From: Dicaeum eximium
Lineage: Eukaryota > Chordata > Aves > Passeriformes > Dicaeidae
DNA: 64,000 nt
Direction: 5' to 3'
Assembly (NCBI GenBank): GCA_013396995.1
Contig: VWZP01008105.1
Span: forward strand, 62,001 to 126,000
The notes under the pieces were generated by a model. It was not told the DNA's origin. It searched no databases and was given only the letters and a program-made list of their open reading frames with translations. The translations under genes were made by a program, and so were the position numbers. Shown here piece after piece: positions 14,046 through 26,411 of the stretch. Each line of letters opens with the position of its first letter. Within the stretch, counting starts at the first letter, position 1.

Positions 14046-14433
14046 ATAGAATAGAATAGAATAGAATAGAATAGAATAGAATAGAATAGAATAGAATAGA
14101 ATAGAATAGAATAGAATAGAATAGAATAGAATAGAATAGAATGGAATGGAATGGAATGGAATGGAATGGAATGGAATGGAATGGAATGGAATGGAATGGA
14201 ATGGAATGGAATGGAATAGGATAGGATAGGATAGGATAGGATAGGATAGGATAGGATAGGATAGGATAGGATAGGATAGGATAGGATAGGATAGGATAGG
14301 ATAGGACAGGACAGGACAGGACAGGACAGGACAGGACAGAACAGAACAGAACAGAATAGAATAGAATAGAATAGAATAGAATCGCATAGAATCGCATAGA
14401 ATCGCATAGAATAGCATATAGAATAGAATAGAA
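14046..14433. repeat. Mosaic pentanucleotide array (ATAGA/ATGGA/ATAGG/ACAGG)
   Basis: About 390 bp of five-base repeats arranged in pure blocks: ATAGA x19 (14046-14140), ATGGA x15 (14141-14215), ATAGG x18 (14216-14305), ACAGG x6 (14306-14335), ACAGA x4 (14336-14355), ATAGA x5 (14356-14380), then a ten-base unit ATCGCATAGA x3 (14381-14410) and a frayed end to about 14433. Almost no interruptions occur inside a block, which suggests recent expansion or homogenisation. The minus strand has no stop codon in any frame through the array, giving three meaningless ORFs of about 140 codons. It lies in MAML2 intron 2 and would be transcribed with it. Confidence 0.97.
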
Positions 14434-17400
14434 TCTGGGATAGGAGAAAGCTGTCACAACCCACTATTACTCACTGTGGGTATGAGGAAACTTGTACTAG
14501 ATCTTGCTGTGACGTATCACTGATTTTTGCACAGAATCAAGGGCAGCAGAGTAGGTCAGACCAGGGTTTCTGCTGAGGCTTCAGTTACAGTGAAGAGAAA
14601 GAAGATGAAGTTTAGCTTGTGGGCAGAAATTTCCCAGAATACATTGGCAACTGGGCAGAATCAGTGCTTTGGCTTGGCTCTCAAGCACACTGGGTCTCCA
14701 TTCCAGCAAAGGAACAAACCTAGACTGTGTTTCGTAAGACGGGTCAAATTCCTCAAAATGGACCTGGTTCAAAAGTATCTGCTAGTCCATACTGTGTCAC
14801 ATCTAAGGATTGTAGCACTTCTCCTTGACAGGAGTATAGGGAATCACATTCTGATGCTCAGTGACGGCAATTCAGTTTTGTAAAATTGCCAATCAGTAAT
14901 TCAGAGAAATGCAGAATTTACAGCACTGTTGTTGTAATTGTTGGTACACATTATTTGTCACCGTCAGTGATAACCCTCAAGCAGAGTTAAGGAGCATCAT
15001 GAGTAACTATTTTGTCACACTGATACTACTAATAAAAACTAACAAACTTTGGATGATTACAAGCACTGTCAAACCATGTGCTCAGCTGAGTGTTTCAGGT
15101 GCCTTATCTGCAGTTGCTGTTATCACCAATGATATAGGATCATGAGGGACATCGGTGGAGATGAGGATCCCACTTTGTTATCCCAAAACTGGGGCATTGT
15201 GGTTGCCATGTAAGGGCAAGTGATAGAATGAGACATGGTGTGCACAGCAAGGCTTTCATTGCAATTGGTTTTGGATTTGGGGTAGATCTGCTCTGTGTCA
15301 CAGCACAGTAACACTGCAGGAGTAGCTCTGAGGCTGGTGGGCATGGTTTGCTAAGCAGGGGGGTTCACCTCTGAGCACCTTAGGGTTAACTTGTGGCACC
15401 ACTTGAGGCTGGCAGCAGAGAAGCTCAGGCAGAAGCTGAGAAGCTAATCTACATGCTGGAAATGGTGTTCTGGGAACATTATCTCTACCCAAACTAATTG
15501 TCCTTGTTTCTGAGCTTGCTCAGAGGTACCACGGCATCTCTCCAAGGCACAACATTGTGTAGCTCTCTGATAGTACCTCCAGAAATCACATGGATGTTCT
15601 CTGTAAAAAATGGGAAGGAACTAAGGGTCCTTGCCAACACACTTTAGAACCAACTATATCTTAATTTATCCATGACAGAGTGTCTTACTCAGTAGGTGAG
15701 AATTTAGCTATGAGTATATTGAGTGGCAGCCAGCTTGGAGCATGAGCCTAATTTACTGTAACTCTTGCTACATTCTGTCTGATCATTATCATGCTGAACA
15801 AAATGTTTTTAAAGTGCTTTTATAGGGTTGAGTGACTTGTTCAATAATTTATACCATTTTGGAGGGATTAGAGGATGAATTTAAGTCATCAAATAATGCC
15901 ATTATGGCTCAATGGCTACATTCTTTATCAGGGAAAAAAAAATCAGTTGTAATTATCCTCAAAAAGACAGAGACCCTTTATTCAGCAGTTCCCCCAAGAA
16001 CAATGATATCAAAGATGCTGATAGGTCTCTCAGCTGTAAAGAGGGCTGTCCTTCTTTGTTAGGAAGGAATAGATCAGCTGCTGTCTGCTTATCTGTGTAT
16101 CCATTGTGCCATTTATGCCACAGATTTTCAGTCTGCCCTGCCTTTAAACGTCTGCTCCTTGCAGAAGCCAGATATCCTTCTGCATGCAGAGCTGTGCAAA
16201 CTCTTGGGGAGCCCATGGACCCACTTAAGCTGCTGGGAGGTTTGCCCCTAATTTTAGCAGAGAATTTCTGTCTGAGTTCATGAAGCAAAGAAAAGGCAAA
16301 GTCCTCTTGGTGGCTGTCTGGGGACCTTTACTTACACTAGATTGCAAGGTGTCTGACTGACCCTTATGATTAATGTAATGTTTCTTTTCCATTTTGTTTG
16401 TTTTTATTTATTTAAACTGATAGCTTTCCTGGCTAAGGAACCACTGGTATTTCAGGAAATTGTGCTTTCCACCAGTGGAGTGAGCATTGCAAGATTTCAT
16501 TGGACCCAGCTTATGTCTAATGCTGTGACTAGCAGTGTAACACAAAGTTTTCATTTTCTCCTCAAAGATATCCAGTGAAATGATGAAATCCTGCTCACTT
16601 GACCTCTGAGCTGGCTTTTCAGACAAGCTTTTAGCAGCTTAGGAAGACTTATCTCAGAGAGGAAAATCAGGTCATGCAGTGTGTGTGGACAAAGACTAGA
16701 TAACTGATTTGAGCAAGGGAGGAGAATACATTAAATCATCCCTTATCCTGGCAAAATGACTGTGTGTGCAAGGTGAGCACTGTTGGAGTAATTCCCCCAG
16801 AGGATTTGAGAGGTGCAGGCCACAAGTAAATATGTCTAACCATGAGGGTGTTTGGATTTATACTTCTCTGCACGTCACTCTCCGTGTCCCACTCTTATTA
16901 ACTTGTCTGTATGACAGAGCCTGGTCCAAAGCCCAGTGGGATCTTTCCAATGCATTTGCATTTGGCTCCCAACTCTGTTACGACAGACTTGGTGCCCGTG
17001 TAATTTCTTAGATTTCTTACCAGCAGATGAGAATTGTCTCATTTCAGTGTATGCCCAAAATCAGCCCCCCACACTCCTCTAGTCAGCAAGAGAAGAGAGG
17101 CACCTCCAGACTCATCCCATTCATTTCAGAGGCCAGACTTGGCCAGTAACCCTCTGGAGACAAGGATTTGCCTTCAGTCCATGAACAGCCAGGAGAGCCC
17201 TGGTGACTGGATCTGGTACCGAACTTTCCAATGGCATGAAACAAGCCTTCTGCTGGCTCCTAGACGGGATAATACAGTAAGTCCTGTCCACTGCATGTCC
17301 AGGAAAGCAAGGTGGTGGGCCCAGCTGTAAAGATGGCTGTCTGAATCACTCAGCACTCTCCTGAATTCAGATGCCACAGTGGTTGCGACACCTAATTATC

Positions 17401-19888
17401 CATGTATAGTAGGTGGTCCAAATAGGAGCGCACAGCAGAGCAGCAGATGGGGGTTGCTGCTGTCAGATTAGATTGAGATTAGATAAAGCTTAATTAACAC
17501 TTTATTTTTGTAAGATTCAACTCTGATTAGTCACACAAAAAAATATTACGGAGAAGCGGGGCAGAAATCAAGAGGCATAACTAACATTATTAAAAATCAA
17601 GGAAGCATTTTTACAGAGCAAGACCTTGCTAGTAAAGGGTTATCCCCTGAATTTGACACCTCTTTGGTCTGGAGAACAAGATGTATGTGATAAGAGTTCT
17701 TTATCCATGAACCAGCTACTGTGTAAATCTGCCCTTTCTAGCTCAAGCAATCTAATTTACATAATGATATATATTTCAACAGCCCTTTGAGGTACTTTAT
17801 GTCATTGGTTAAAACTATCATTACTTTCCATCACTTCTAGACTTGTAATAACAGGAGGGACACAGTATTTTAGAGATGTTTTATCAAGACCCCTAGTAAC
17901 CTCAGTACAATTTATCAAGAGTTGTGGTGTCAAACCCCACAAATATCATATCACAACTCCTTGCTATCCAGTATCAAACCTCTATCATGATATTTTGAAT
18001 ATTCTGAACCCACAGCTTGACCCATCAAAAGATTTTTGCCCTTCTCCTAATTAACAAAGGTGTGTGAAGTCTTGTGTGTCAGAGTCTCCTTTCATTGTTT
18101 GAATCTACATAGCCTCCTGGTAGGCTTCTCCTGCCTGTGAGCTCTAAAAACTTACCAGAAACTTTTGTGTGACCCACAGGGAAGGTAACTTGCAGGAATA
18201 GCCTGCAAAGCAGTCATTGGATAAAATGTTTTCTCGTGCCAGATAGTACAAACCAGTGAGCCAAATAAATCCCATTTAAACCTTATTTTTAAGTTAAAGG
18301 AGACATGTGCTGTCTATGGCCCAAGAATGAATCCAACTTTTGCTTTTTAGGATAGGAAAAGGATGTCACAGATTAAGATGCTTTTGCTGTAGAGCAAATA
18401 TGCACATTTAGAATACCTAAAATCCAAAATAATCCAATCTTGCAATAAATGAAGGCTTCTCCCTTGCCTTCTATTGTTGTCCAACTGCCAGGACTGCGAA
18501 GGGATGTCCTCTACAGGGAATTCAAATCAAACAAAGCCAATTCCTTTTTTTTTTTTACCTCTGTAGTGTCTAACCAACTAATTTGTAGAATGCAGTACAA
18601 CTCGTGTAGTTCATTTAGTTCAGCTGGTTTCTCCTTTTGCTTTCTCTCCTTGTAAGCACAGTTAAGTGGTCAGCTGGGTGTTTCTATTTCCCTGTTTTGT
18701 CTGAGCTGTCTGGTCCAACACAGCTCAATGGGCACTGCAGATGCCAGTGAAAGCTCCTTACTGTACTTTTTATCACCTCAGCTCTGCCACTAGACAGTGA
18801 GAAGGACACACTCCGGCCCCTAAAAGGGTCTTTTCTTAGTTTATGTGTTTATTAAACTGTGTAGCTGTGACCAACCATGTGAAGATGAGGGCAGAACTTG
18901 CATCTCCCCAGTGTCTCTTCAAAGGCATTGCCAGAAGACAGCACTGTGTCCCCTCTCAGTAAAGCCCATGGCTTGTCTGGCAGGGCAGACAGTGTGAGTA
19001 TAAAAGGCTTTCCAGAGCTTCCTACTCCTTGCTCTGTGGAGTATTTACCTTTGCTTTGGTATATCCCAAATGTGGTGAATACCACAGCAAAATATGAGAG
19101 TGATTTGACAAAAGCATTTGTGCTTTCCCTTGCTCAGAGAAAGATAACAGGACAGTGATACCTGTCCACCTGTTCTTTTTCATAAGAGAGTAAGTCCATT
19201 TAAAAACAGGGATGCAAAACAGGTTTTCACTGCTCTTGCACAAGAATAATACAAAACGAGCAGAAGTCGTCCAAGAAAGTTTTTGTTGGCACCAACCTTC
19301 CCATTCTCCGGAGTCGCGCGTTATCTGATAGCTGGCATACGGCAGGCTCTGGATAGTCTGTTATTCTTTCCCACGCTGCAAGATTTGGGCAGTAAATAGC
19401 TTAAATAAATGCCAGAAGTATAATTCACTTTTTACTTTGTCTGATTTAAGGAAGAGTTTCCTCAGATAATTCCTCCCAGACATGCTGTCCAAGGCAGGAC
19501 TGGTCCCTGGTGGATTGGGCTATGCTGACCTCTCTAGCTGGCTCCATTTCAGCTTTTTAAAGGTTGGAGATAAAGAACAGAAGAAACAACTCACTACATG
19601 CAAGCACTGTTGCACTTTTCTGTGAGCTCAGTGAGATGCCAGGTGTTCCTTGAAGGGCCTGTGCCATTATACAGCATTACTGGCCCTCTGTCACCTTTGA
19701 AATAACCTTTTATTCCTGCAGCAGATAACCACCATGCCTGGTCATGCCACCAGAGGGGCAATGAGGCAGCAAATCAGTTCCCATGATGGAGATCGTGGAC
19801 AGGCAAAGAGCTAAACTCTGCAGGGCTGAAAGCAGAAGTGGAGAAGCTCTGTCAAACTCTGTTACCTCTCCAAGGAAAAGAGTCTTAG
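14434..19888 (+). other. MAML2: MAML2 intron 2, between pentamer array and CR1
   Basis: Intronic DNA without recognisable exons, RNA genes or clear mobile elements. A poly(T) run occurs at about 18546-18557. Several 70-120 codon ORFs occur on both strands (for example 14527-14883 + and 15912-16283 +), but they show no family features and I read them as chance. Confidence 0.6.
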
Positions 19889-20650
19889 TACCATAAAATT
19901 GTTTGATTGGAAGGTACCTTTAAAGATCATCTAGTCCAACCCTGCAGTGGGCAGGGACACCTTTCACTAGATCCCCTTGCTCAGAGGCTTGTCCAACCTG
20001 ATGGTTAACATTTCCAGGGCTGGGGCATTCACAGCTTCTCTGGGGAACCTGATGGTTTTTTGTTCCAATGATTCACCAACCTCATTAAAAATTTTCTTCA
20101 TTATATCTAGACTGAATCTGCACTCTTTTAGTTCAAAACTAGAACTGGGAATAGAGATTGCCAGTGAAGACTGAGGCAAAACGTTGTCAAGTAGCTCATA
20201 GTCCGTTCTCTACCAGTTTGCCAGTCATGTTCATTGATGGGGTAAAGTTTCCTTATCTTTCCTTTTCTGACTGACACAGCTTTACAAGCCCTTCTTGTTA
20301 CTCTTTACATCCCTTGCCAAGTTCAGCTCCAGTCACATACAGCACATCTTTCTTGCCCTTTAATTTGACCAGTGGATCCTCACTCATCCATGTTTGTCTC
20401 TTGCCTCCCTTTCCTGATTTCTTACATCAGGGGATTGAGAGCTCTTGTACTCTATGGAAAACATTCTTATAGATCTGCCAGCTCTGTTGTGCTCCCTTGT
20501 CCCTGAGGGCAGTTTATCATGGGGTCCTATTGACTAATCCTTTGAATGGCTGGAATTTTGCTTTCCTAAAATTCAGGGTCCTGACTTTACTCTTTGCCTG
20601 ACCAGAGAAGTATTTGGAACTGCTGGGATACCTGAGAAAACCACGCTGCT
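19889..20650 (-). mobile_element. CR1 LINE, minus strand, reverse transcriptase core deleted
   Basis: The left part (about 19889-20145) is the antisense of a CR1 3' end. It contains the complement of the usual 'GGTCCCTTCCAACC' block, seen here as TTGGAAGGTACCTTTAAAG, then GATCATCTAGTCCAACCCTG and a typical 'ctggggcattcacagcttctctggg'. From about 20150 it switches to antisense CR1 ORF2. Read on the minus strand it gives FFASVFTG-like and ELNLARDVKSNKK-like words, then QESWQIYKNVF-like and ELSIP-like words, which belong to the linker between endonuclease and reverse transcriptase. The ~2 kb reverse transcriptase core expected between these two parts is absent. Stops and frameshifts make it inactive. 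Confidence 0.8.
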
Positions 20651-23600
20651 TCCTTCATCTTGAGATCATAATGAAAAATTAGTCAAATCCCAGGATTGCT
20701 TTTTAGGAAACCTAGTATTTTCACATTTTAATGAAACTGCTGTTGGCACAGAGAGATGAGGGATAGGTAGATTTGTCAAACCCTCAGGGTGCTGCAGCCA
20801 CTGGCACCATTTTATCACACTCACCAAGACAGTGCGAGGGGATGGCAGGAGCTCAGGTTTATGCCGATTCCTGCAAATTAACTCCCATCAAATTAAGTTG
20901 TTTTATAACAAAGACAGTGGTTGTTATAAAGGAAGGATAGGGAAGACCACAGTTGGGGTTGTGTGATAAGGACTCATTTAAAACTGCACAGATGGGCAGT
21001 CAAAGCTGCTCCATTGAACCATGCATTGTGCACTTGCACCAGTGCCATGGGCTGTCCCAGCTGGAAAGCATTTGGGTTTGTCCCACTCCCTGCTTCTGTG
21101 CCCAGTGACACTTGGCTACCAGGCTGATTTTGGTTAGCACCAGTCATTGTCCTGGGACAGGTAACTGGGAACAAAGAGATCCAGTCCCACCTGAGGCATT
21201 CTGTCCCTTCTGCAGCTTCAATCAGTACAGGGAGATGCAGGTCAGAGCCATTTTTCACACATTGCTTTTCAGTGTTGGCCATTGTTTGCCTGCACAGTTA
21301 GGAGCTGTTGGTGTTAGAAGGCTGATCCCAGGATGCTGCAGTTTAAGGATGCTCATGTTCTTGCTGTGTATTCTCAGCAGGAGAGCTTTGATCTTAGTAT
21401 GTGTCTCTGACAGTCATGTCACCCATGTTGTGCTCATTTGAATGGAAGTGTTTGGCTCCAGTGATGTGATTTTTCTGTTGTTGTTGTTATTGTTCTGCAT
21501 GTTTAATTATTTTTTCTTTCTTCACTAAATATTTTGTTCAGGTTGCCTGCTCCCTCCTCCTGCAGAAAAATTGGCATTTATGGTATTTGCTTTGCTTTTT
21601 TTAATGCTTGAGGAAAATCTCCATATTAAATAATCTTTTTTTTTTTTGTGCTTGTTAATTAGAAGTGACACAAATTTGTTTAAACTACAGACAATTAATA
21701 GAGAGGGTGAATCATATATGATGTACCTCATTTGCTTGGCTCCATGGAATCCTAGCAGCCTGGGTCTCCACAGCAATCCCTGGAGCACACCTCCCTGTAC
21801 GGTGCCCACATACCCTCTGGTTTTCTGTGACTGTCACAGTCACTGCCAGGGGGAAACATGAGCATAAGGCAAGATGCCAAAAAAGATACATTGTACGTAA
21901 GCCTGCTACCAGTGTCTTTCTTAGCTGTGCTTTGTAAACTGCAGGTTGAAATATAAACACGTATGTATAAGAGAGTCGCCTGTTACTGAATCACCTGGCA
22001 CTTCCCCTTGCAAGACTCTTGTTTCAATTTATTATGGCTTTTCTAAGTGGGCTGAAACTTTCTGCATTGACCTCAGGCTAGATAGTTTTTGTGAAAGATA
22101 ATAAACATATGGCAGTGAGACAAGAACATTTATTAGATGAACAAGGTATACATATACACAGATAATATATACTCATACTAAAGATACAGACAGATAATCA
22201 CAGGTGTCTAATTCAATCAGTTTAGGAAGTTTTCACTGTCTCAGCTGGAAATTACCACTCCTCAGTGGAAGCACAGAGCCTGCAAGTATGCACGTACCTT
22301 GTTCTTTAGTACTAGGCAAAACAGGTCCCCTCACACCAGCTCTTGTTCCAGCTAGAGGAGGGGCAGTTTGTTGAAACTTCCTCATTTGATTTCCTGCAAT
22401 TGTGTGATGATAAAACTAAAGGGCTTGGCTTGTTGTAGTGCAGATATTGCATATTGCAGCCATTGCAAATGGTAATGTTGAAGTAGAACAAATCATTAGG
22501 TGTTTGGTTTTGTCCAAAACCATATAGGAATCTTTATCATTCGTGCTTATTGGCAAACTTATTTCAGAATAAGAACTCATGAGGCATTTAAAAATAGAGC
22601 TCCATACAGAGCTCAAGATAGTCTTTGCACAAGTCCATCAGTGGAGGCTCTCTACTGGTCTCTCTGAACTAGGTATTTGGTCCAAAAATTGTAAGATGAG
22701 GTCACTGCAAGCCAAGAGTGCCACTATGCCCCTGTGCCTGGATGGAGATCTGGGAGGAAATTCTAGCCCTGTTGAAGTCAGCTGGAGTTTTGCCATTGAC
22801 ATTGATGGAGCCAACATTCCTCTTCTGATGCAGACATTTCACAATAACCTCCTCTGTTGAACTTTCAACACGTGCATGTTATTTTCATTACAAATAAACA
22901 AAATATTTCTAAAATTGACACCTTCATATATACATTTTGCCAGAAGATGACATTAAAAGTTCACCATGGTGCAGATAGTAAAATACTAATAATCCATCCT
23001 TGACGTCTCTGGGAAAAATTCTGACATGAACAAATCTCCTTTAGGTCATTTTGCCTGAATATCCAGCAACCAAATTTACAGCTGAGGGTTTATTATTTTT
23101 GCAGAATGCACATGCATTCTGAATTTTCCGTGCTCTGAAATGGAGACAAGACATTCATCTGTGTGCTTGGCTTTGGGAAAAGACATCCCTGTGTGTCCAG
23201 ACACGGGCCCTGGTACAGAGCAGACAGGAAATCTGCCAGACTGCCTCTGCAGGAGGCTGCCTTCAACACGTGCAGCAAGGAACAAGAAATGTCTTAATGA
23301 TTAATCACTGTCAACCTTTGTTCTCATTAAAGGCATGATTGTCAGACAAGGCTGGTAATGAGGCGCTGTTCCTGGCTCTGTTGCCATGTGATTGTGCAAG
23401 GGCTGAATCTGAGCCTTGCACCCCGCAAGATGCAGCTCCCACTTTGCCCAAGTTTAAGGAGTTGGGGTTGGGAACATTGTTCTAAGAGTGCCTGCTAGTG
23501 GCTCTGAGGCTGTGCAGCTCTCTGGGAAGGGATTATGGCAGGGCTACAAATAAATCTGAAAATACGTTCACAAGGATCTTGGGCATGAGTAGATTCCCTG

Positions 23601-26350
23601 TTGGTGTTGAACAGGCAAAGTGCTATAATAGGTCTCCATTAAGAATTGCACAAGTAACCAATTATCTGTCAAAGTGAGGATTGGCTCCTTTCAGGGATTT
23701 GCTCACTCATTTTTATCTTTGAGACTGTGCACAGTGTTACCTATTTCTGAAAATAGTTATGGGGTGCACTTAAATTTCAGTGTCCAAAAAAACGTATTTT
23801 TTAAAAGCCTGAACTCCCTGGATCTTCCAGTGAGAGCTGCAGCATCTGAGTTTGCTGAAATACTTATCCCTCTGCATGCTGAGTACTGCTGCATCACTTG
23901 ATGTCCCAACATATCACTCCAATGGGTGACTTACACCATGAGGATGCAGAAATCAGGTGTGTGCTCCCTTCTGTCAGGAGCGTTTCCACTTTCAGTGTCT
24001 GAAGGATTAGTCCACATTTCCTGTTCGGACTCCACCACTCAGTTTGTTGAAGGACTGACACAGCACTTACTTCTCTTTCCTGGTAAGATGAAGGCACAAG
24101 TATTTCTGGCAGACAGCCTGGGCTTGTGAAACTACAACAGTGTCCACATTTCCTTGTGTATGTGCCTTGCAAACATGGTTGGCTCTGAAATTTTTGTCCT
24201 GAGAGCTCAGATGTTCTCAGGAGTTAAACACAGGAGATGGTCCCATATGGCTGAGCCAACTTCTTATAAACACTCCACAAAATTACTGAAAGGAACTACT
24301 TTGCAGCCTTTACCCAACTGTATCTTTGGATATTAGACACAGCAAAACCAGCTCTTGGGATCGTGCAATATTCAGGTTTTCAAATGTTGTTTGTGCATAT
24401 AAAAGCAATCTTCCTGGAATGCATAAAAATATTCTCTGACAGGTATTAGGGGAAATTCAGCCTATGATAGTATCTTCCACCTGGTTAATTTGGGAGGCTT
24501 TTAGGTCACTCTTTACAACACCCTTAGAAAATCATCCACTTTTGCTTGAGAAATCATACGGTGTTCCTACTCACTCTTCCAAGCATCTTGCTCCAGTGTG
24601 ACTAGAAGCATCTGAGATGAGGAGTGTAAGGGAATGTTCCTGTCATCTAATCTGGGTTCCTAACTCAGTTGTCTAAATTAAACCTCTGAAGGCTAATTAT
24701 ACAGCCCCATCTCCCTGTATAGTAAAGGGGGAGCTGCAGCAGGCAGTTTAGAGAGAATCTGCTCTAAGTTTTTTGTTAGAGACCTAGACTTTGAGGAGAC
24801 TCGCTCTTATGCTGTGTATTACAGATATGAAAAAAGGTTGAATGAGTTTGAGTTAATTAAGAATTGCACAAACAACCAATTATTGTATTCCACTCCCATC
24901 AAGCTGAACGAGCAGTAAGGCAAGGGAGAATCTGCTTGGCTGTGTTTCTCCCCAGTCTGTCCTAATTCCTTATAAACAGATCATATCCTCAGCTGAGTTG
25001 TTACAGATGAGTTTAACCTCAGGAACTTCTTGGTACTCTCATAGTATATGCTGGCACAGAAAGCAGCCCTCTGCACTCCAGTCAAGAGTGGGAGTTATTC
25101 CTAAAAATATGGAAACCCTTTAGCTTTTTCACTAGAGCTGAAAGAGTTCTTACTTAACAGGCACTCTGCCGTGGTCCAACTGGAGTTTTGTCTTCTTGTC
25201 TGAGGCAAGGACACAAGCAGGCAATGCTTGGAGTTCATACAACCATGAAAAGCCCAGTATTTAGCAGAAAGGGGTGTATCTGCTTCCATTAAATGCAGAA
25301 ACAAAATGAGGTGGCTCAGAAGAGGGCTGGTGTGTACTAAGACTGGCTGTTCAGCAAAGCACCCTGTGCTCAGCTTCTTAAAGTTGCATGACTCAGACCA
25401 GCTCCTCTCAACAAGCCTAAGTGCTTGGCCCAGCATCTGCAGGATAGGCTCAGTTTGTGCCTGTGGAAAGGAGCATGCCAGCTGAGGCTGTGGAGGCTCA
25501 CATCAGGGGCTCACAGGGCTCTGGGCTTTGCTACCAGCCTTGCACTGCTCTGAAACAGTGCAGGACTTGGTTGAACCATTCCCCTTTTCCTCCACCTCCT
25601 CATCCTTGTCCTCTCCCTCTTCCTCCTTCTCCTTTCCCGAGTGCTCAGCTGTCCAGGGTGGTTTGCAGTCAAACCAGAAAGCCCCTGAGAAGCTCACACT
25701 GTGGGGCAGCCACTGGTTCCTTGAAGAAATCCACAGAGGAGCCTTTTCCTTTGCTATCCTCACTCTAAGCCTGCAATGAAGAGCTGCACAAGCCCATGAT
25801 GCCCATTAACACAACTGAATCAAACTACCTATGAGTGAGGACATCATGCATAGGTTCGGTCACCAGATGAACATGACTTTGCACATCCTTACCCCTGGAA
25901 GCAGCTTTTTGTAAGGCAGGCATCTGTCACTGAGCAGGCTTCCATAAATGGATCTGAAGACTTTTCCTTTCTTCTTTTAATTCTTTGTTTCTTTAAGCCA
26001 GAACTGATGCAAAAGAAGAGCAAAACTCAGAGCTGTCGCTCTCGATCTGATGCAGGGCACAGAATGAGTTGCCCCACAGAGGAACAGAAAGGTGAAAAAA
26101 TTCCCCATCTCCTTTTGAGGGAAAAATCTGCAAGAAGCAGAAGCTCATCTTGTGGCACAGATGTTAGTGCTCCTGGCTGGGAAGCAAATAGCCTCTGCAG
26201 GCATTATGGTTTCATACAAAATTGACCATTGCTTCCCTTCTGTCCCATCAGAATTATTCATCAATTCAAAGCATTTCCAGGAGAAAGAGGGCAAAGGTTT
26301 GCACATCCTTTTTGAGCCAACTGTCCTTAAATCACTTCTGAACTAAGAAT
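20651..26350 (+). other. MAML2: MAML2 intron 2, between CR1 and purine tract
   Basis: Intronic DNA. I see a TTG/TTA run at about 21476-21494 and a T run near 21637-21648. There is no recognisable exon or RNA gene. The pyrimidine-rich stretch at about 25578-25640 (CCTCC, CTTCC words) is low complexity and produces long but meaningless ORFs on both strands. Confidence 0.6.
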
Positions 26351-26411
26351 GAGGAGAGAAGAGGAGAGGAGAGGAGAGGAGAGGAGAGGAGAGGAGGAGA
26401 AAAAAGAAAAG
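26351..26411. repeat. Pure purine tract with (GGAGA)n
   Basis: Sixty-one consecutive purines on the + strand, built on GAGGA/GGAGA pentamers and ending in AAAAAGAAAAG. Uninterrupted purine runs of this kind can form triplex or H-DNA structures. It lies in MAML2 intron 2, with the purine strand being the RNA-like strand. Confidence 0.9.

Noticed and set aside
14001..14464. Three ~140-codon minus ORFs rich in Tyr, Ser, Ile, Leu and Phe
   Set aside because: They are translations of the pentanucleotide array in its three frames, not genes.
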